From Parabacteroides massiliensis (GTDB taxonomy: Bacteria; Bacteroidota; Bacteroidia; Bacteroidales; Tannerellaceae): DNA of 64,000 nt. The position numbers and the translations under genes were made by a program. The stretch is from contig NZ_LT700191.1 in the NCBI RefSeq assembly GCF_900155425.1, forward strand, positions 917,918 through 981,917. The letters are read 5' to 3'. Shown here one piece after another: positions 28,035 through 37,000 of the stretch. The number at the start of each line of letters is the position of its first letter. Positions within the stretch are counted from its first letter, which is position 1. The notes beneath the pieces are model-generated. The model saw only the letters and a program-made list of their open reading frames with translations, was not told where the DNA came from and made no database searches.

Positions 28035-28361
28035 ATGAATGCAGAGAACGTAAAATCACAAATGAGAAAGGGAACATTGGAATATTGTATTCTATTGCTC
28101 CTCAAAAAAGAGCCGGCGTATACCTCTGACATTATCCAGAAGTTACAGGAAGCTAAATTGATTGTAGTGGAAGGTACTCTATATCCTCTGTTGACAAGAT
28201 TAAAGAACAGCGAATTGCTAAGTTACCAGTGGATAGAATCTACTCAAGGCCCGCCCCGCAAGTATTACCAGCTCACACCGAAAGGAGAAGAATTTCTGGG
28301 GGAACTGGAAACATCCTGGCAGGAGCTGAACGATACAATAAACCACATCAGAAACAATTAA
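28035..28361 (+). CDS. PadR-family transcriptional repressor
   Basis: A 108-residue winged-helix regulator. The PadR core is visible as GTLEYCILLLLKKEPAYTSDIIQKL, then VEGTLYPLLTRLKNSELLSYQW and the wing GPPRKYYQLTPKGEEFL. It is of the short PadR type without a long C-terminal helix domain. It is the first gene of an operon with a PspC-domain protein (12-base gap) and a DUF2807 lipoprotein, so it probably controls them. The effector is unknown. Confidence 0.92.
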   Translation: MNAENVKSQMRKGTLEYCILLLLKKEPAYTSDIIQKLQEAKLIVVEGTLYPLLTRLKNSELLSYQWIESTQGPPRKYYQLTPKGEEFLGELETSWQELNDTINHIRNN

Positions 28362-28373
28362 AATCAGAAAACA

Positions 28374-29465
28374 ATGAAGAAGACACTGACAGTTAATTTG
28401 GGAGGAACAGTTTTCCACATTGACGAAGATGCATATCAACTGCTCGATAAATATCTGGCAAACCTTCGCATCCACTTCCGCAAAGAAGAGGGTTCGGAAG
28501 AGATTATGAACGATTTTGAAATGCGCATATCCGAACTGCTCAACGAGCGGGTTCGGTTGGGGCATGAAGTGATCACGATCGAACATGTAGAAGAAGTGAT
28601 CAGACGCATGGGCAAGCCGGAAGAACTGTTCGAAGGTGAAGAAGAAAAAGAATATAAGGAAGAAGCCAAGACATACGCCTTCCAGGAAGAAGAAATACCC
28701 AGAGGTTCAAAAAAACTGATGCGCGATCCGGACAACCGGGTGTTGGGAGGAGTTGCCGGCGGTATAGCCGCTTATATGGGATGGGACGTGACGGCGGTAC
28801 GCCTCGCCATGATCATCCTGCTATTCGTTCCTTATGCACCGATCATTATCCTATACCTTATATTATGGCTGGTAATGCCGTTGGCACGGACTGCAGCCGA
28901 CAAACTGATGATGCGCGGGCAAAGTGTCACCCTCGAAAACATAGGTAAAACGGTTACGGACGGCTTCGAGAAGGTCAGCAACAACGTAAACAATTATATG
29001 AGTTCCGACAAGCCGAGAAGTTTTCTGCAAAAGCTGGCAGACTTGTTTGTCGGTGTGGTAGGTTTCATCCTCAAATTCCTGGCCATACTGATCGGGATCA
29101 TCCTGCTGCCGCCACTGCTACTTGTCGCCTTCATATTGATAGTCGTCACCTTTGCCCTTATTGCCGGAGGCACTGGCTTCCTGTATCAATTGTCGCCATT
29201 CGGAGCCAACCTGATAGCGGGAGCACCTATTCCATTGGCAATCATGGGTTGTATCGGCTTCATTCTGCTGATCGGCATTCCTATCTTCGCGCTGGTATAT
29301 GCCATCTGCATGCAGTTATTCAAAGCAAAACCATTGCCCAACACGGCAAAATGGACACTGCTGATTTTATGGCTGGTATCCGTGGTGCTGAGCATCGTCT
29401 ATTTCTATCAAACCGGAATAAACGGATGGAGCACATTGCCTTGGTATAATTTCTTCAATATATAA
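28374..29465 (+). CDS. PspC-domain membrane protein
   Basis: A 363-residue protein. The N-terminal ~110 residues are a soluble region with a helical part typical of Bacteroidota PspC proteins (MKKTLTVNLGGTVFHIDEDAY). The PspC domain follows (LMRDPDNRVLGGVAGGIAAYMGWDVTAVRLAMI, here in overlapping pieces, residues about 110-165) with a membrane hairpin. Several further membrane segments occupy 225-355. In other bacteria PspC senses or relays envelope stress. Co-transcription with PadR and a DUF2807 lipoprotein is a recurrent arrangement in this phylum. Confidence 0.88.
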   Translation: MKKTLTVNLGGTVFHIDEDAYQLLDKYLANLRIHFRKEEGSEEIMNDFEMRISELLNERVRLGHEVITIEHVEEVIRRMGKPEELFEGEEEKEYKEEAKTYAFQEEEIPRGSKKLMRDPDNRVLGGVAGGIAAYMGWDVTAVRLAMIILLFVPYAPIIILYLILWLVMPLARTAADKLMMRGQSVTLENIGKTVTDGFEKVSNNVNNYMSSDKPRSFLQKLADLFVGVVGFILKFLAILIGIILLPPLLLVAFILIVVTFALIAGGTGFLYQLSPFGANLIAGAPIPLAIMGCIGFILLIGIPIFALVYAICMQLFKAKPLPNTAKWTLLILWLVSVVLSIVYFYQTGINGWSTLPWYNFFNI

Positions 29466-29484
29466 ACCAACAAACAGTATGATC

Positions 29485-30216
29485 ATGAAACAGTCATATT
29501 CGCTTATTCTGATATCCACACTTATGGCAGGACTTTTCTGTTCCTGCCATATAAACAAGATCTCCGGCGACGGCAATGTCGTAAGCAAGGAAATCCAGAT
29601 AGAGGATTACGACGAGATACAAATCGAGGGAGAAAACATCGACCTCAAGTATACACAATCGGACGATGCTCCCTATTTGAAAATCGAAACCGACCAGAAC
29701 ATCCATGACCTTCTGAAAATCAGTTCAGATAGTAAGGAATTGGTCATCCGCCCCAAAAACAAGTATACCGGGATCAAACCCACCTGCTTTATTGTGACAA
29801 CCAACTCGACCACACTGAAAGAGTTCAAAATGGCCGGAAGAGGCAACTGCGACTTCGGAAAAGGCCTCAGTGGCGAGAAACTGGAAATTAAATTTGCAGG
29901 AGGAGGGAACATAAAAGCTGATTCCATTGCCTTCGACCGTTTGGATTGCGAAATTGCAGGTAGCGGTACCGTCTATCTAAGTGGGAAAACAGAAAAGATG
30001 AACATAAAAAGTGCCGGTAGCAGCAAGTTCAAGACGTTCGACCTGAAGACAGAAGTACTCAATTGCAAGGCAGCCGGCAGCACCAATATCGAGATTACCG
30101 CCAACAAGGAGATATCCGCCAAAATAGCAGGAAGCGGGACTATCCGATACAAAGGAAATCCGAACATAAAAGGGAAGAAGATTGCCGGGAGCGGTTCCAT
30201 AACCAAAGCTGATTAA
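29485..30216 (+). CDS. DUF2807 (GIN-domain) lipoprotein
   Basis: A protein of about 243 residues; the ATG at 29479 is possible but 29485 gives the cleaner signal peptide. A lipobox-like FCSC motif lies near residue 21. The mature part is a right-handed beta-helix-like DUF2807 domain with repeated KIAGSG/EIAGSGT/KSAGSS strands. It is probably anchored in the envelope. It is the third gene of the padR-pspC operon, 13-19 bases after pspC. The precise role of the family is unknown. Confidence 0.85.
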   Translation: MKQSYSLILISTLMAGLFCSCHINKISGDGNVVSKEIQIEDYDEIQIEGENIDLKYTQSDDAPYLKIETDQNIHDLLKISSDSKELVIRPKNKYTGIKPTCFIVTTNSTTLKEFKMAGRGNCDFGKGLSGEKLEIKFAGGGNIKADSIAFDRLDCEIAGSGTVYLSGKTEKMNIKSAGSSKFKTFDLKTEVLNCKAAGSTNIEITANKEISAKIAGSGTIRYKGNPNIKGKKIAGSGSITKAD

Positions 30217-30261
30217 GAATCCAAGATAAAATTGCGTATTACGATGATTGTGTGTTAAAAA

Positions 30262-30297
30262 AAAGGCCGTCCTTTCACAAGGGGGGCCTTTCTTCTA
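30262..30297. terminator. Bidirectional terminator between convergent operons
   Basis: AAAGGCC and GGCCTTT close a stem that extends through GTCCTT/AAGGGG with wobble pairs, with A/T-rich flanks on both sides. It separates the padR operon from the HIT/greA operon. Confidence 0.7.
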
Positions 30298-30437
30298 AGG
30301 TTAACAAATTTATGAGTAAAAACCACTAATGAATCTTTACAAAAGATCGCTTTTCCCCTCGTAATATTGTGTCATAAAGAGGAAGAAGCGGTCACAAATA
30401 TAAGAAAAGTTTTTAGTATAAAAAGACTTTACCTTAT

Positions 30438-30833
30438 TTATTTAAAGGCATTTCTTATCCGTGCAGCAGTGTCTGCGAGCACGTCTTGAGTAACCTCCAT
30501 TTTCTTTCCGCCAAAATACATATCCGACTCCTTCTGGATCGGAATTAAATGAATATGCGCATGAGGGACTTCCAGTCCCATAACAGCCAAACCGACCCTT
30601 TTACAAGGTATAACGGCTTCCTGCGCACGAGCCACTCGTTTAGCGAATGCCATCATACGTCCGAGCATCGGATCCTCTATGTCAAAAATATAGTCGATCT
30701 CTTTTTTAGGGATCACCAGCGTATGCCCGGCAGCTACCGGGTTGATGTCCAGAAAAGCGAAGAATTCTTCATCTTCCGCTACTTTGTGGCAAGGGATCTC
30801 ACCTGCCACAATTCTACTGAATATAGATGCCAT
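30438..30833 (-). CDS. HIT-family nucleotide hydrolase
   Basis: A 131-residue histidine-triad protein. The signature HAHIHLIPI (His-x-His-x-His) lies near residue 95, with upstream IFSRIVAGEIPCHKVAED typical of HINT-type proteins. It hydrolyses purine nucleoside phosphoramidates or related adenylated compounds in the cytoplasm. It follows greA by 12 bases and is probably co-transcribed. Confidence 0.92.
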   Translation of the reverse strand: MASIFSRIVAGEIPCHKVAEDEEFFAFLDINPVAAGHTLVIPKKEIDYIFDIEDPMLGRMMAFAKRVARAQEAVIPCKRVGLAVMGLEVPHAHIHLIPIQKESDMYFGGKKMEVTQDVLADTAARIRNAFK

Positions 30834-30845
30834 AATGTTATATTA

Positions 30846-31316
30846 TTAAATCGATATATCCATGATTTCAAAGCTCATCACTCCGGATGGAACTTTGATT
30901 TCCACTATGTCGCCGACCTTTTTTCCCATCAGTCCTTGCGCAATCGGCGTGCTGACCGCAATCTTGCCTTCTTTCAGGTTTGCCTCCGAATCGGAAACCA
31001 AAGTATATGTCATCACTGCATTATTCTTGGTGTTCTTGATTTTCACTTTGTTCAATATCTGGACTTCGTTTGTTTGAACACGAGTTTCATCTATCAGGCG
31101 GGCATTGGAGATCAAACCCTTCAGCTGGGCAAGTTTTGCTTCCATAATGCCTTGCGCTTCTTTTGCTGCGTCATACTCAGCATTTTCAGACAAATCACCT
31201 TTGTCACGAGCCTCTGCAATCTGGGCTGATATCTCCGGACGTTTCACGGTTTCCAGATAATTAATTTCAGCTAAAATCTTATCATAACCATCTTTCGTCA
31301 TATAGCTCACTGCCAT
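30846..31316 (-). CDS. greA: Transcription elongation factor GreA
   Basis: A 156-residue GreA. The N-terminal coiled coil (about 1-75) includes AEARDKGDLSENAEYDAAKEAQG, with the acidic tip that stimulates transcript cleavage by stalled RNA polymerase. The C-terminal FKBP-like domain includes GKIAVSTPIAQGLMGKKVGDIVEI. A strong Shine-Dalgarno, AGGAGG (31324-31329 on the minus strand), precedes the ATG by 7 bases, which is unusual in this phylum where such sites are often weak. Confidence 0.97.
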   Translation of the reverse strand: MAVSYMTKDGYDKILAEINYLETVKRPEISAQIAEARDKGDLSENAEYDAAKEAQGIMEAKLAQLKGLISNARLIDETRVQTNEVQILNKVKIKNTKNNAVMTYTLVSDSEANLKEGKIAVSTPIAQGLMGKKVGDIVEIKVPSGVMSFEIMDISI

Positions 31317-31363
31317 ACTAAATCCTCCTTTTTATTTAAATTATTATTATTGATTACTGCACA

Positions 31364-31402
31364 ATAAAAAAAGAATCCCGACCAACTGCTTGGCCGGAAC
31401 TC
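31364..31402 (-). terminator. Terminator of the thioredoxin-fold lipoprotein gene
   Basis: A 13-bp stem with G-U pairs (31373-31385 with 31390-31402, loop CTGC), followed on the minus strand by a run of seven T residues. Confidence 0.85.
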
Positions 31403-31528
31403 CTCTTTCTCTGTATTTTTAGACTTTGCAAAGATAAACGATCTTTTTAAGAACGCAAATCCTTTCGAAGTGCTTTACAACATGTTATGATTTATGAATT
31501 ATGATTTATACGTTGATGAAATCATAAT

Positions 31529-32689
31529 TCAAAGTACTGATTTCACATCCGTCTCCAATTTTTTCACGTCTTCGACACGCTTAACCAAGTTTCCTTTGCG
31601 GTCAAGAATGAAAAGGGTTGGTAATTGTTTTACATTATACAGACCTGCCACCTGCGAATAAACAGACTGCGGGTCGCGGACAGTAATCCAAGGCAAATTG
31701 GAGGCTCCGTTTCTCCAGAAATGGAAATCGCTATCCAACGACACCTGATAAATTTCAAGTCCTTGATCATGATACTTCGTGTACAATTCACCCAGTGCCA
31801 TATTCAAGGCAGGCGACCATTCCGTTTGATAAGCCGTAAAGTTTATCAAAACGACCTTGCCGGGTGCAACCGTAGACAGTTTTACCACTTCGCCCCGGAC
31901 ATCCGGCAGTTCGATATCAAGGAATGATATTTCCTTTGTTTCCACATTGCTGTAGTCGGCAGGACGTTGAGCACGCAAGACCTTCATGGATTGCAGTGTC
32001 AGATTGTACAGATGTTTCGAACGCGGGCTTTCCGGATATGTATGATCGTAGCTGGTTGCAACCGCCCCGTAGGCCTTGACATCATTCCTGTCATACAAAT
32101 CGAAGAACAACAAACCATCGATCTGTTGGAACAAGGCGAAATAGGCAGCCGTAGACATCGGTGCCGAATAAATATATTTTCGAGCAACTTCTTTATAAGC
32201 ATCGGCAGCAGCCAAAACCTTTGTACGGTAGGTCGTATCCGAAATCATCTTATCTTCATATTCCTTTCTAAGGCGGCTGATAGCCTGATTTGCATCCAGT
32301 TGAGCCAGAGTGATCGCTTTTATGGCTGTTGAACTCTCAGACCCTTCCACAGAATAGGAGGTTGCGAAAGTACCGGCATCAGCGACAAAAGAGACAGTCT
32401 CGGTCGAATCGATTGCGAAATTGATCAACTGGTTATTCAGACGCAGACGATAAAAGTCAGGATATTCCGGACGCTTTTCCGTAAACTTGAACTTCCCGCC
32501 GGGAGCCAACTTGACGGAATCGAGTGTCACCACATTCGAGATTCCAACATTTTCTAAATACATAAGCTGACCGTCAGCGCCTGCCACTACTCCTTTCACT
32601 GTAAAATCAGAGGAGTTGTTACAAGCAGAAAATAAGAACATGCACAGTCCTAAAACAGTCAATAGCTGTGTGGATATTTGTTTCTTCAT
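31529..32689 (-). CDS. TlpA/AhpC-fold lipoprotein with DUF4369-like domain, lacking CxxC
   Basis: About 386 residues from the ATG at 32689; the upstream start at 32719 overlaps the -7 box and is rejected. Signal peptide and lipobox FSACNNSS near residue 23. A DUF4369-like beta domain (about 25-120) precedes a helical linker and a thioredoxin-like domain (about 250-386). Where TlpA proteins have WCxxC the sequence reads INFTAYQTEWSPALN, so there is no redox cysteine. The cis-proline loop (QLPTLFILD) is kept. A redox role is therefore doubtful; a structural or binding role is more likely. Confidence 0.85.
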   Translation of the reverse strand: MKKQISTQLLTVLGLCMFLFSACNNSSDFTVKGVVAGADGQLMYLENVGISNVVTLDSVKLAPGGKFKFTEKRPEYPDFYRLRLNNQLINFAIDSTETVSFVADAGTFATSYSVEGSESSTAIKAITLAQLDANQAISRLRKEYEDKMISDTTYRTKVLAAADAYKEVARKYIYSAPMSTAAYFALFQQIDGLLFFDLYDRNDVKAYGAVATSYDHTYPESPRSKHLYNLTLQSMKVLRAQRPADYSNVETKEISFLDIELPDVRGEVVKLSTVAPGKVVLINFTAYQTEWSPALNMALGELYTKYHDQGLEIYQVSLDSDFHFWRNGASNLPWITVRDPQSVYSQVAGLYNVKQLPTLFILDRKGNLVKRVEDVKKLETDVKSVL

Positions 32690-32716
32690 ATCTTTATTTC
32701 TTGTTTTAATTCGCTG

Positions 32717-32724
32717 CAAATATA
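32717..32724 (-). promoter_or_regulatory. -7 box for the thioredoxin-fold lipoprotein gene
   Basis: On the minus strand this reads TATATTTG, 27 bases before the ATG at 32689. It rules out the start at 32719. Confidence 0.6.
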
Positions 32725-32840
32725 CATTAATTTACAATTGTGGCACTATTATTCGCTAAATCTTCTCGCTATTTTTATAAAAAAGAGTATTTCTCATGTT
32801 TTTTATTTTCATTTTCACACGTTTACAGCTAAACTTTCAT

Positions 32841-32848
32841 TACATTTG
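32841..32848 (+). promoter_or_regulatory. -7 box for pnp
   Basis: TACATTTG matches TAnnTTTG, 36 bases upstream of the pnp ATG. No -33 box was found at the usual spacing. Confidence 0.55.
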
Positions 32849-32884
32849 CACCAATTTTTACAGATAGAAAAATAAGAAAAGATT

Positions 32885-35116
32885 ATGCTTAATCCAATTA
32901 ACAAGACGATCGAATTGGCTGATGGAAGAACCATCACCATCGAAACCGGGAAATTGGCAAAACAGGCGGACGGTGCAGTTACCGTACGTATGGGCAACAC
33001 AGTGTTGCTGGCTACTGTTTGTGCCGCAAAAGATGCAAACCCGGGTGTTGACTTCATGCCGTTACAAGTAGAGTACAAAGAAAAATTCTCGGCTTTTGGC
33101 CGTTTTCCGGGAGGTTTTACAAAAAGAGAAGGCAAAGCTTCCGACTACGAAATCCTGACTTCTCGTTTGGTCGACCGTGCCCTTCGCCCTCTTTTCCCGG
33201 ACAATTATCACGCTGAAGTATATGTAAACGTTATATTATTCTCCGCAGACGGTGAAGATATGCCGGATGCATTGGCAGGGCTGGCAGCTTCTGCCGCATT
33301 GGCCGTATCGGATATTCCTTTCAACGGACCGATCTCCGAATGTCGTGTCGCACGTATCGATGGCAAGTATGTTGTTAACCCCACGTTCTCTGAATTGGAA
33401 AAAGCAGATATTGATATTATGGTGGGCGCAACGCTTGACAACATCATGATGGTGGAAGGCGAAATGGACGAAGTACAAGAATCGGAAATGCTGGAAGCAA
33501 TCAAGGTCGCACACGAAGCAATCAAGGTACAGTGCCAGGCACAACTTGAACTGTCCGAAGCTTGCGGCAAATTGGTCAAACGCGAATACTGCCACGAAGT
33601 CAATGACGATGAACTGCGTAAAGATGTACACGAAAAATGTTATGCAAAGGCTTATGCCGTTGCGACATCCGGTACCGACAAGCATCAACGTGCCGAAGCA
33701 TTCGACGCAATTGTAGAAGAATACAAAGCCCAGTTCTCCGAAGAGGAATTGACCGACGAAAAGGTTGAAATGATCGCTCGCTATTACCACGATGTAGAAA
33801 AAGAAGCGATGCGCCGTGCCATCCTGGATGAAGGAAAGCGCCTGGATGGACGTAAGACAACCGAAATCCGTCCGATTTGGATCGAGACAGACTGCCTGCC
33901 CGGTCCTCATGGTTCCGCAATCTTCACACGTGGCGAGACACAGTCGCTTTCGACTGTCACTTTAGGTACAAAGGCGGATGAAAAAATGATCGACGATGTA
34001 CTGAATCACGGAAAAGAACGTTTCTTGTTACACTATAATTTCCCTCCGTTCTCTACAGGCGAAGCAAAAGCTTCCCGTGGCGTAGGACGCCGCGAAATCG
34101 GCCACGGAAACCTGGCTCACCGTGCATTGAAACGGATGATTCCGACAGACTATCCTTACGTGGTACGCGTTATTTCCGATATTTTGGAATCTAACGGTTC
34201 TTCTTCAATGGCAACCGTATGCGCCGGTACGCTGGCGTTGAGAGACGCAGGTGTTCCGATGAAGAAGCCGGTATCCGGTATCGCAATGGGTCTGATCTCC
34301 GAAAACAAAGGCCAGAACTACGCTATCCTGTCCGATATCTTAGGAGATGAAGACCACTTGGGAGATATGGACTTCAAGGTAACAGGTACTAAAGACGGTA
34401 TCACTGCCACTCAGATGGATATCAAAGTAGACGGCCTGTCATACGAAATCCTTGAAAATGCATTGGCACAGGCAAAAGAAGGCCGTATGTATATCTTGGA
34501 CAAGATTATGGAAGCCCAGCCGGATGTTCGTCCGGACCTGAAGCCTCACGCTCCGAGAATCGAAACAATGACGATCGGTAAAGAATTTATCGGTGCGGTA
34601 ATCGGCCCGGGTGGTAAAATCATCCAAGGCATTCAAGAAAAAACTGGCGCCATTATCTCTATTGAAGAGGAAGACGGAGTGGGTAAAATCGAAATCTCCG
34701 GAACAAACAAAGCAACAATCGATGCTGCTATCCGTGCCATCAAAGGTATCGTGGCTGTTCCCGAAATCGGCGAAGTTTACGAAGGCAAGATATCTTCTAT
34801 CATGCCTTACGGTGCGTTCGTCGAATTCATGCCGGGTAAAGACGGTTTGCTCCACATTTCCGAAATCGACTGGAAACGTCTGGAGACAGTTGAACAGGCC
34901 GGCTTGAAAGAAGGTGATACTATCAGCGTCAAGTTGGTAGACATCGACGCCAAGACCGGTAAATTCAAATTATCACACAAAGTCCTGCTGCCGAAACCGG
35001 AAGGTTACGAAGAACGTCCGCCAAGACCCGAACGCGGTCCGAGACCCGAACGTGGAGACCGTGGTCCTCGTCAGGATCGTGGAGACCGTGGCCCTCGCCG
35101 CGAACGTCAGGATTAA
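32885..35116 (+). CDS. pnp: Polynucleotide phosphorylase
   Basis: A 743-residue 3'-5' exoribonuclease that uses phosphate to degrade RNA. Two RNase PH domains (about 5-145 and 320-460) flank the helical linker. The second carries the catalytic-core signatures [13 protein letters not shown] and FPPFSTGEA. The KH domain ([21 protein letters not shown]) is near 565 and the S1 domain ([20 protein letters not shown]) near 628. The last 35 residues are a Pro/Arg/Asp/Glu-rich low-complexity tail with repeated RGDRGPR, probably an RNA- or partner-binding extension. Single gene with its own terminator. Confidence 0.98.
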   Translation: MLNPINKTIELADGRTITIETGKLAKQADGAVTVRMGNTVLLATVCAAKDANPGVDFMPLQVEYKEKFSAFGRFPGGFTKREGKASDYEILTSRLVDRALRPLFPDNYHAEVYVNVILFSADGEDMPDALAGLAASAALAVSDIPFNGPISECRVARIDGKYVVNPTFSELEKADIDIMVGATLDNIMMVEGEMDEVQESEMLEAIKVAHEAIKVQCQAQLELSEACGKLVKREYCHEVNDDELRKDVHEKCYAKAYAVATSGTDKHQRAEAFDAIVEEYKAQFSEEELTDEKVEMIARYYHDVEKEAMRRAILDEGKRLDGRKTTEIRPIWIETDCLPGPHGSAIFTRGETQSLSTVTLGTKADEKMIDDVLNHGKERFLLHYNFPPFSTGEAKASRGVGRREIGHGNLAHRALKRMIPTDYPYVVRVISDILESNGSSSMATVCAGTLALRDAGVPMKKPVSGIAMGLISENKGQNYAILSDILGDEDHLGDMDFKVTGTKDGITATQMDIKVDGLSYEILENALAQAKEGRMYILDKIMEAQPDVRPDLKPHAPRIETMTIGKEFIGAVIGPGGKIIQGIQEKTGAIISIEEEDGVGKIEISGTNKATIDAAIRAIKGIVAVPEIGEVYEGKISSIMPYGAFVEFMPGKDGLLHISEIDWKRLETVEQAGLKEGDTISVKLVDIDAKTGKFKLSHKVLLPKPEGYEERPPRPERGPRPERGDRGPRQDRGDRGPRRERQD

Positions 35117-35152
35117 GAATCAGTAAAACACGTACGTGTATAACTCCAAACA

Positions 35153-35192
35153 GCTCCCGCCCCTTCTATTTGGGGACGGGAGCCGTTTTTTT
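35153..35192 (+). terminator. Terminator of pnp
   Basis: GCTCCCGCCCC pairs with GGGGACGGGAGC (one bulged A), followed by a run of T residues. Confidence 0.88.
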
Positions 35193-35238
35193 ACCCCCAA
35201 TTCTTTTTATCCTTCATCGCGATCTGGATAGTTCAAGT

Positions 35239-35442
35239 GAAACGCCATTGTTTCCTGCCGCGAAACAAAAACCTCTGCGGTCGAAACCAAAGTCTCTGCG
35301 GTCGAAACCACATTTCCATGGCTCGAAACTAAAGTTTCGGCCGATGAAACTAAAGTTTCCATTAAGTGAAACTAAAGTTTCAAAGCAAGCAACCATTTGA
35401 AACTTTAGTTTCAGATTTCTTTTCGACTGAAACTACTGTTCT
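35239..35442. repeat. Periodic GAAAC palindrome array
   Basis: GAAAC begins at 35239, 35262, 35283, 35304, 35325, 35346, 35368, 35399 and 35429. Spacings are 23, 21, 21, 21, 21, 22, 31 and 30, close to two or three helical turns. The units at 35325, 35346 and 35368 are the exact palindrome-like GAAACTAAAGTTTC; the unit at 35399 is its reverse complement GAAACTTTAGTTTC; outer units are degenerate. The array fills the gap between pnp and the exporter gene and runs over the exporter's stop codon (35411). Seven-residue periodic peptides result from frame-by-frame reading, but no gene is supported. Confidence 0.8.
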
Positions 35443-36976
35443 TCGAGAGAGTATTTTTCTTTATCATCTTCCCCACAAAGTTCCATGCCGGCATCTTCTT
35501 TAAGGTGCTGCGTACCGGCTGGATGTCCCAGAGCAGGAAAATGAGGAGCACGGCGATACCGATGATGCAAGTAATACCGTAGAGTTGGCGGATGCTAATC
35601 ATCAAGAGATTGCTGGCATCGTAGGGCAGTCCACGAGCCATATTGTCAGCCATCTGATGGCGAAGGCCAAAACTGTAGAGCCCCGAACACATCGTAGAGA
35701 CAGGACCGTTGCGGATGATACCCGCCATCGTCAGTCCCATGAAGAAATGCTGGAAAGGCATCAGCTCCTCCAGGTATATCGTCAGCATACAGAAGAATAT
35801 CGCGTTGCCAAACGAGCGGAGGAAGGTGGGAAGGTAGAGCGCCTCCAGTGGCAAACCCGGGTCGATGAGGAAATACATCATCACAGGATATGCCACCATG
35901 GCTGCAACACCAAGGGTGAGCAAGCGAGTGTATTTCTGATGAAGCACCTTGCACCCAAAAAGGCAGAAGAGACAGCCAACGATGGCCCCCACCCATTCCA
36001 CAAAGTTGAGCACATTGGTGGTGATGCTTCCGAAATGCAAAACGCCGCCAGTGAAAGCCGTCTGCAACACCTTGGGCGTACTGCCCATAAACTCGACGAA
36101 GGCGAAAAGGATGAGCAGTGGGACGAGCCGCTTATATTTCCAAGCCTCGGGGGCTATGTAGGGGTGACGGATATGGAGCATTCGCTGGATACAGAAGTAT
36201 CCTGTGATAATGAAGAGCAGCAAGTCCTTCTGCATTACCTTCGAGTCGAGCCAGTTGTAATGCTCGCCATAGTTGAAGAAGAAGATGAACTCCAACATCC
36301 AGGCCGACCAAAGCAGGCAGCCGAGGTAATCGATGCTGATGAACGGCAGAGGTTTCATGAAACGGAAGTCGTGAGTGGTGGCATATACGATAAGTGCTAC
36401 CGTGAGCAACGCCCCAGTCATCACCCAGTTGATGATGCGCCAATCTTGACAGATATAGATCAGGTGTTCGGTGACCCAAGGAGACAAAAACATATTTCCC
36501 AACACGAAGCAATAGAGCAATGGGAAGAAAATAGTGAAATCTCGCTTCGGAGTCATCCACAACTGGATGGTACTCATACACTCGAAACATCCGCAGAGTT
36601 TGAAGAAACCTGCGATATAGGCGAGAATGCACATCACGGGAACAGAATCCGTCCAGATGATAAGGAAATTGCAAGCCGCAATCACCAAGGCAGCGTTGAG
36701 CAAAAGCTGTCGATTAGTGAAGCGGAACTTCATCTTGAAGAGAAAGGGAAATGGCATCGCCACGCCCACCACATTGAACATGATGATCATGAGCACGTCT
36801 TCTCTCATCAGGCTATATTCGCCCATTACTTGGCTCATCGCTCCACCATAGATGCCGCCCGACATCAAGAAGGTAAAAGCAAAAAGGAGATAAATCCAAG
36901 GCTGCAAGCGACGAGGCACATAACTATTGAATGAAGGGACACGGAAAGGTCCCTGTAGCATAGGAGGTCCAGGCAT
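35411..36976 (-). CDS. MFS inner-membrane exporter of a tripartite system (EmrB-like)
   Basis: A 521-residue membrane protein with about 14 predicted membrane segments, matching the DHA2/EmrB drug:proton antiporter layout. Classical motifs are weak; PTFLRSFGNAIFFCMLTIYLEEL and MAGIIRNGPVSTMCS are the best-kept pieces. It follows an EmrA-like fusion protein by 24 bases and a TolC-like channel, so the three make one export machine across both membranes. Its 3' end overlaps the GAAAC repeat array. Substrate unknown. Confidence 0.85.
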   Translation of the reverse strand: MPGPPMLQGPFRVPSFNSYVPRRLQPWIYLLFAFTFLMSGGIYGGAMSQVMGEYSLMREDVLMIIMFNVVGVAMPFPFLFKMKFRFTNRQLLLNAALVIAACNFLIIWTDSVPVMCILAYIAGFFKLCGCFECMSTIQLWMTPKRDFTIFFPLLYCFVLGNMFLSPWVTEHLIYICQDWRIINWVMTGALLTVALIVYATTHDFRFMKPLPFISIDYLGCLLWSAWMLEFIFFFNYGEHYNWLDSKVMQKDLLLFIITGYFCIQRMLHIRHPYIAPEAWKYKRLVPLLILFAFVEFMGSTPKVLQTAFTGGVLHFGSITTNVLNFVEWVGAIVGCLFCLFGCKVLHQKYTRLLTLGVAAMVAYPVMMYFLIDPGLPLEALYLPTFLRSFGNAIFFCMLTIYLEELMPFQHFFMGLTMAGIIRNGPVSTMCSGLYSFGLRHQMADNMARGLPYDASNLLMISIRQLYGITCIIGIAVLLIFLLWDIQPVRSTLKKMPAWNFVGKMIKKNTLSKNSSFSRKEI

Positions 36977-37000
36977 TTGTTACTAATGTTGAATGTTGAA

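Noticed and set aside
35170-35400. 76-codon frame with a seven-residue periodicity
   Set aside because: It begins in the pnp terminator, and its periodicity comes from the 21-bp DNA repeats rather than from a protein.
35239-35442. CRISPR array
   Set aside because: Units are 14 bp with gaps of only 7-17 bases, are palindromic and degenerate, and no cas genes are present.
35585-36934. 449-codon open frame on the plus strand
   Set aside because: It is antisense to the EmrB-like exporter, has no signal or family motifs, and its composition (many His, Glu, Arg) is that of a shadow frame.
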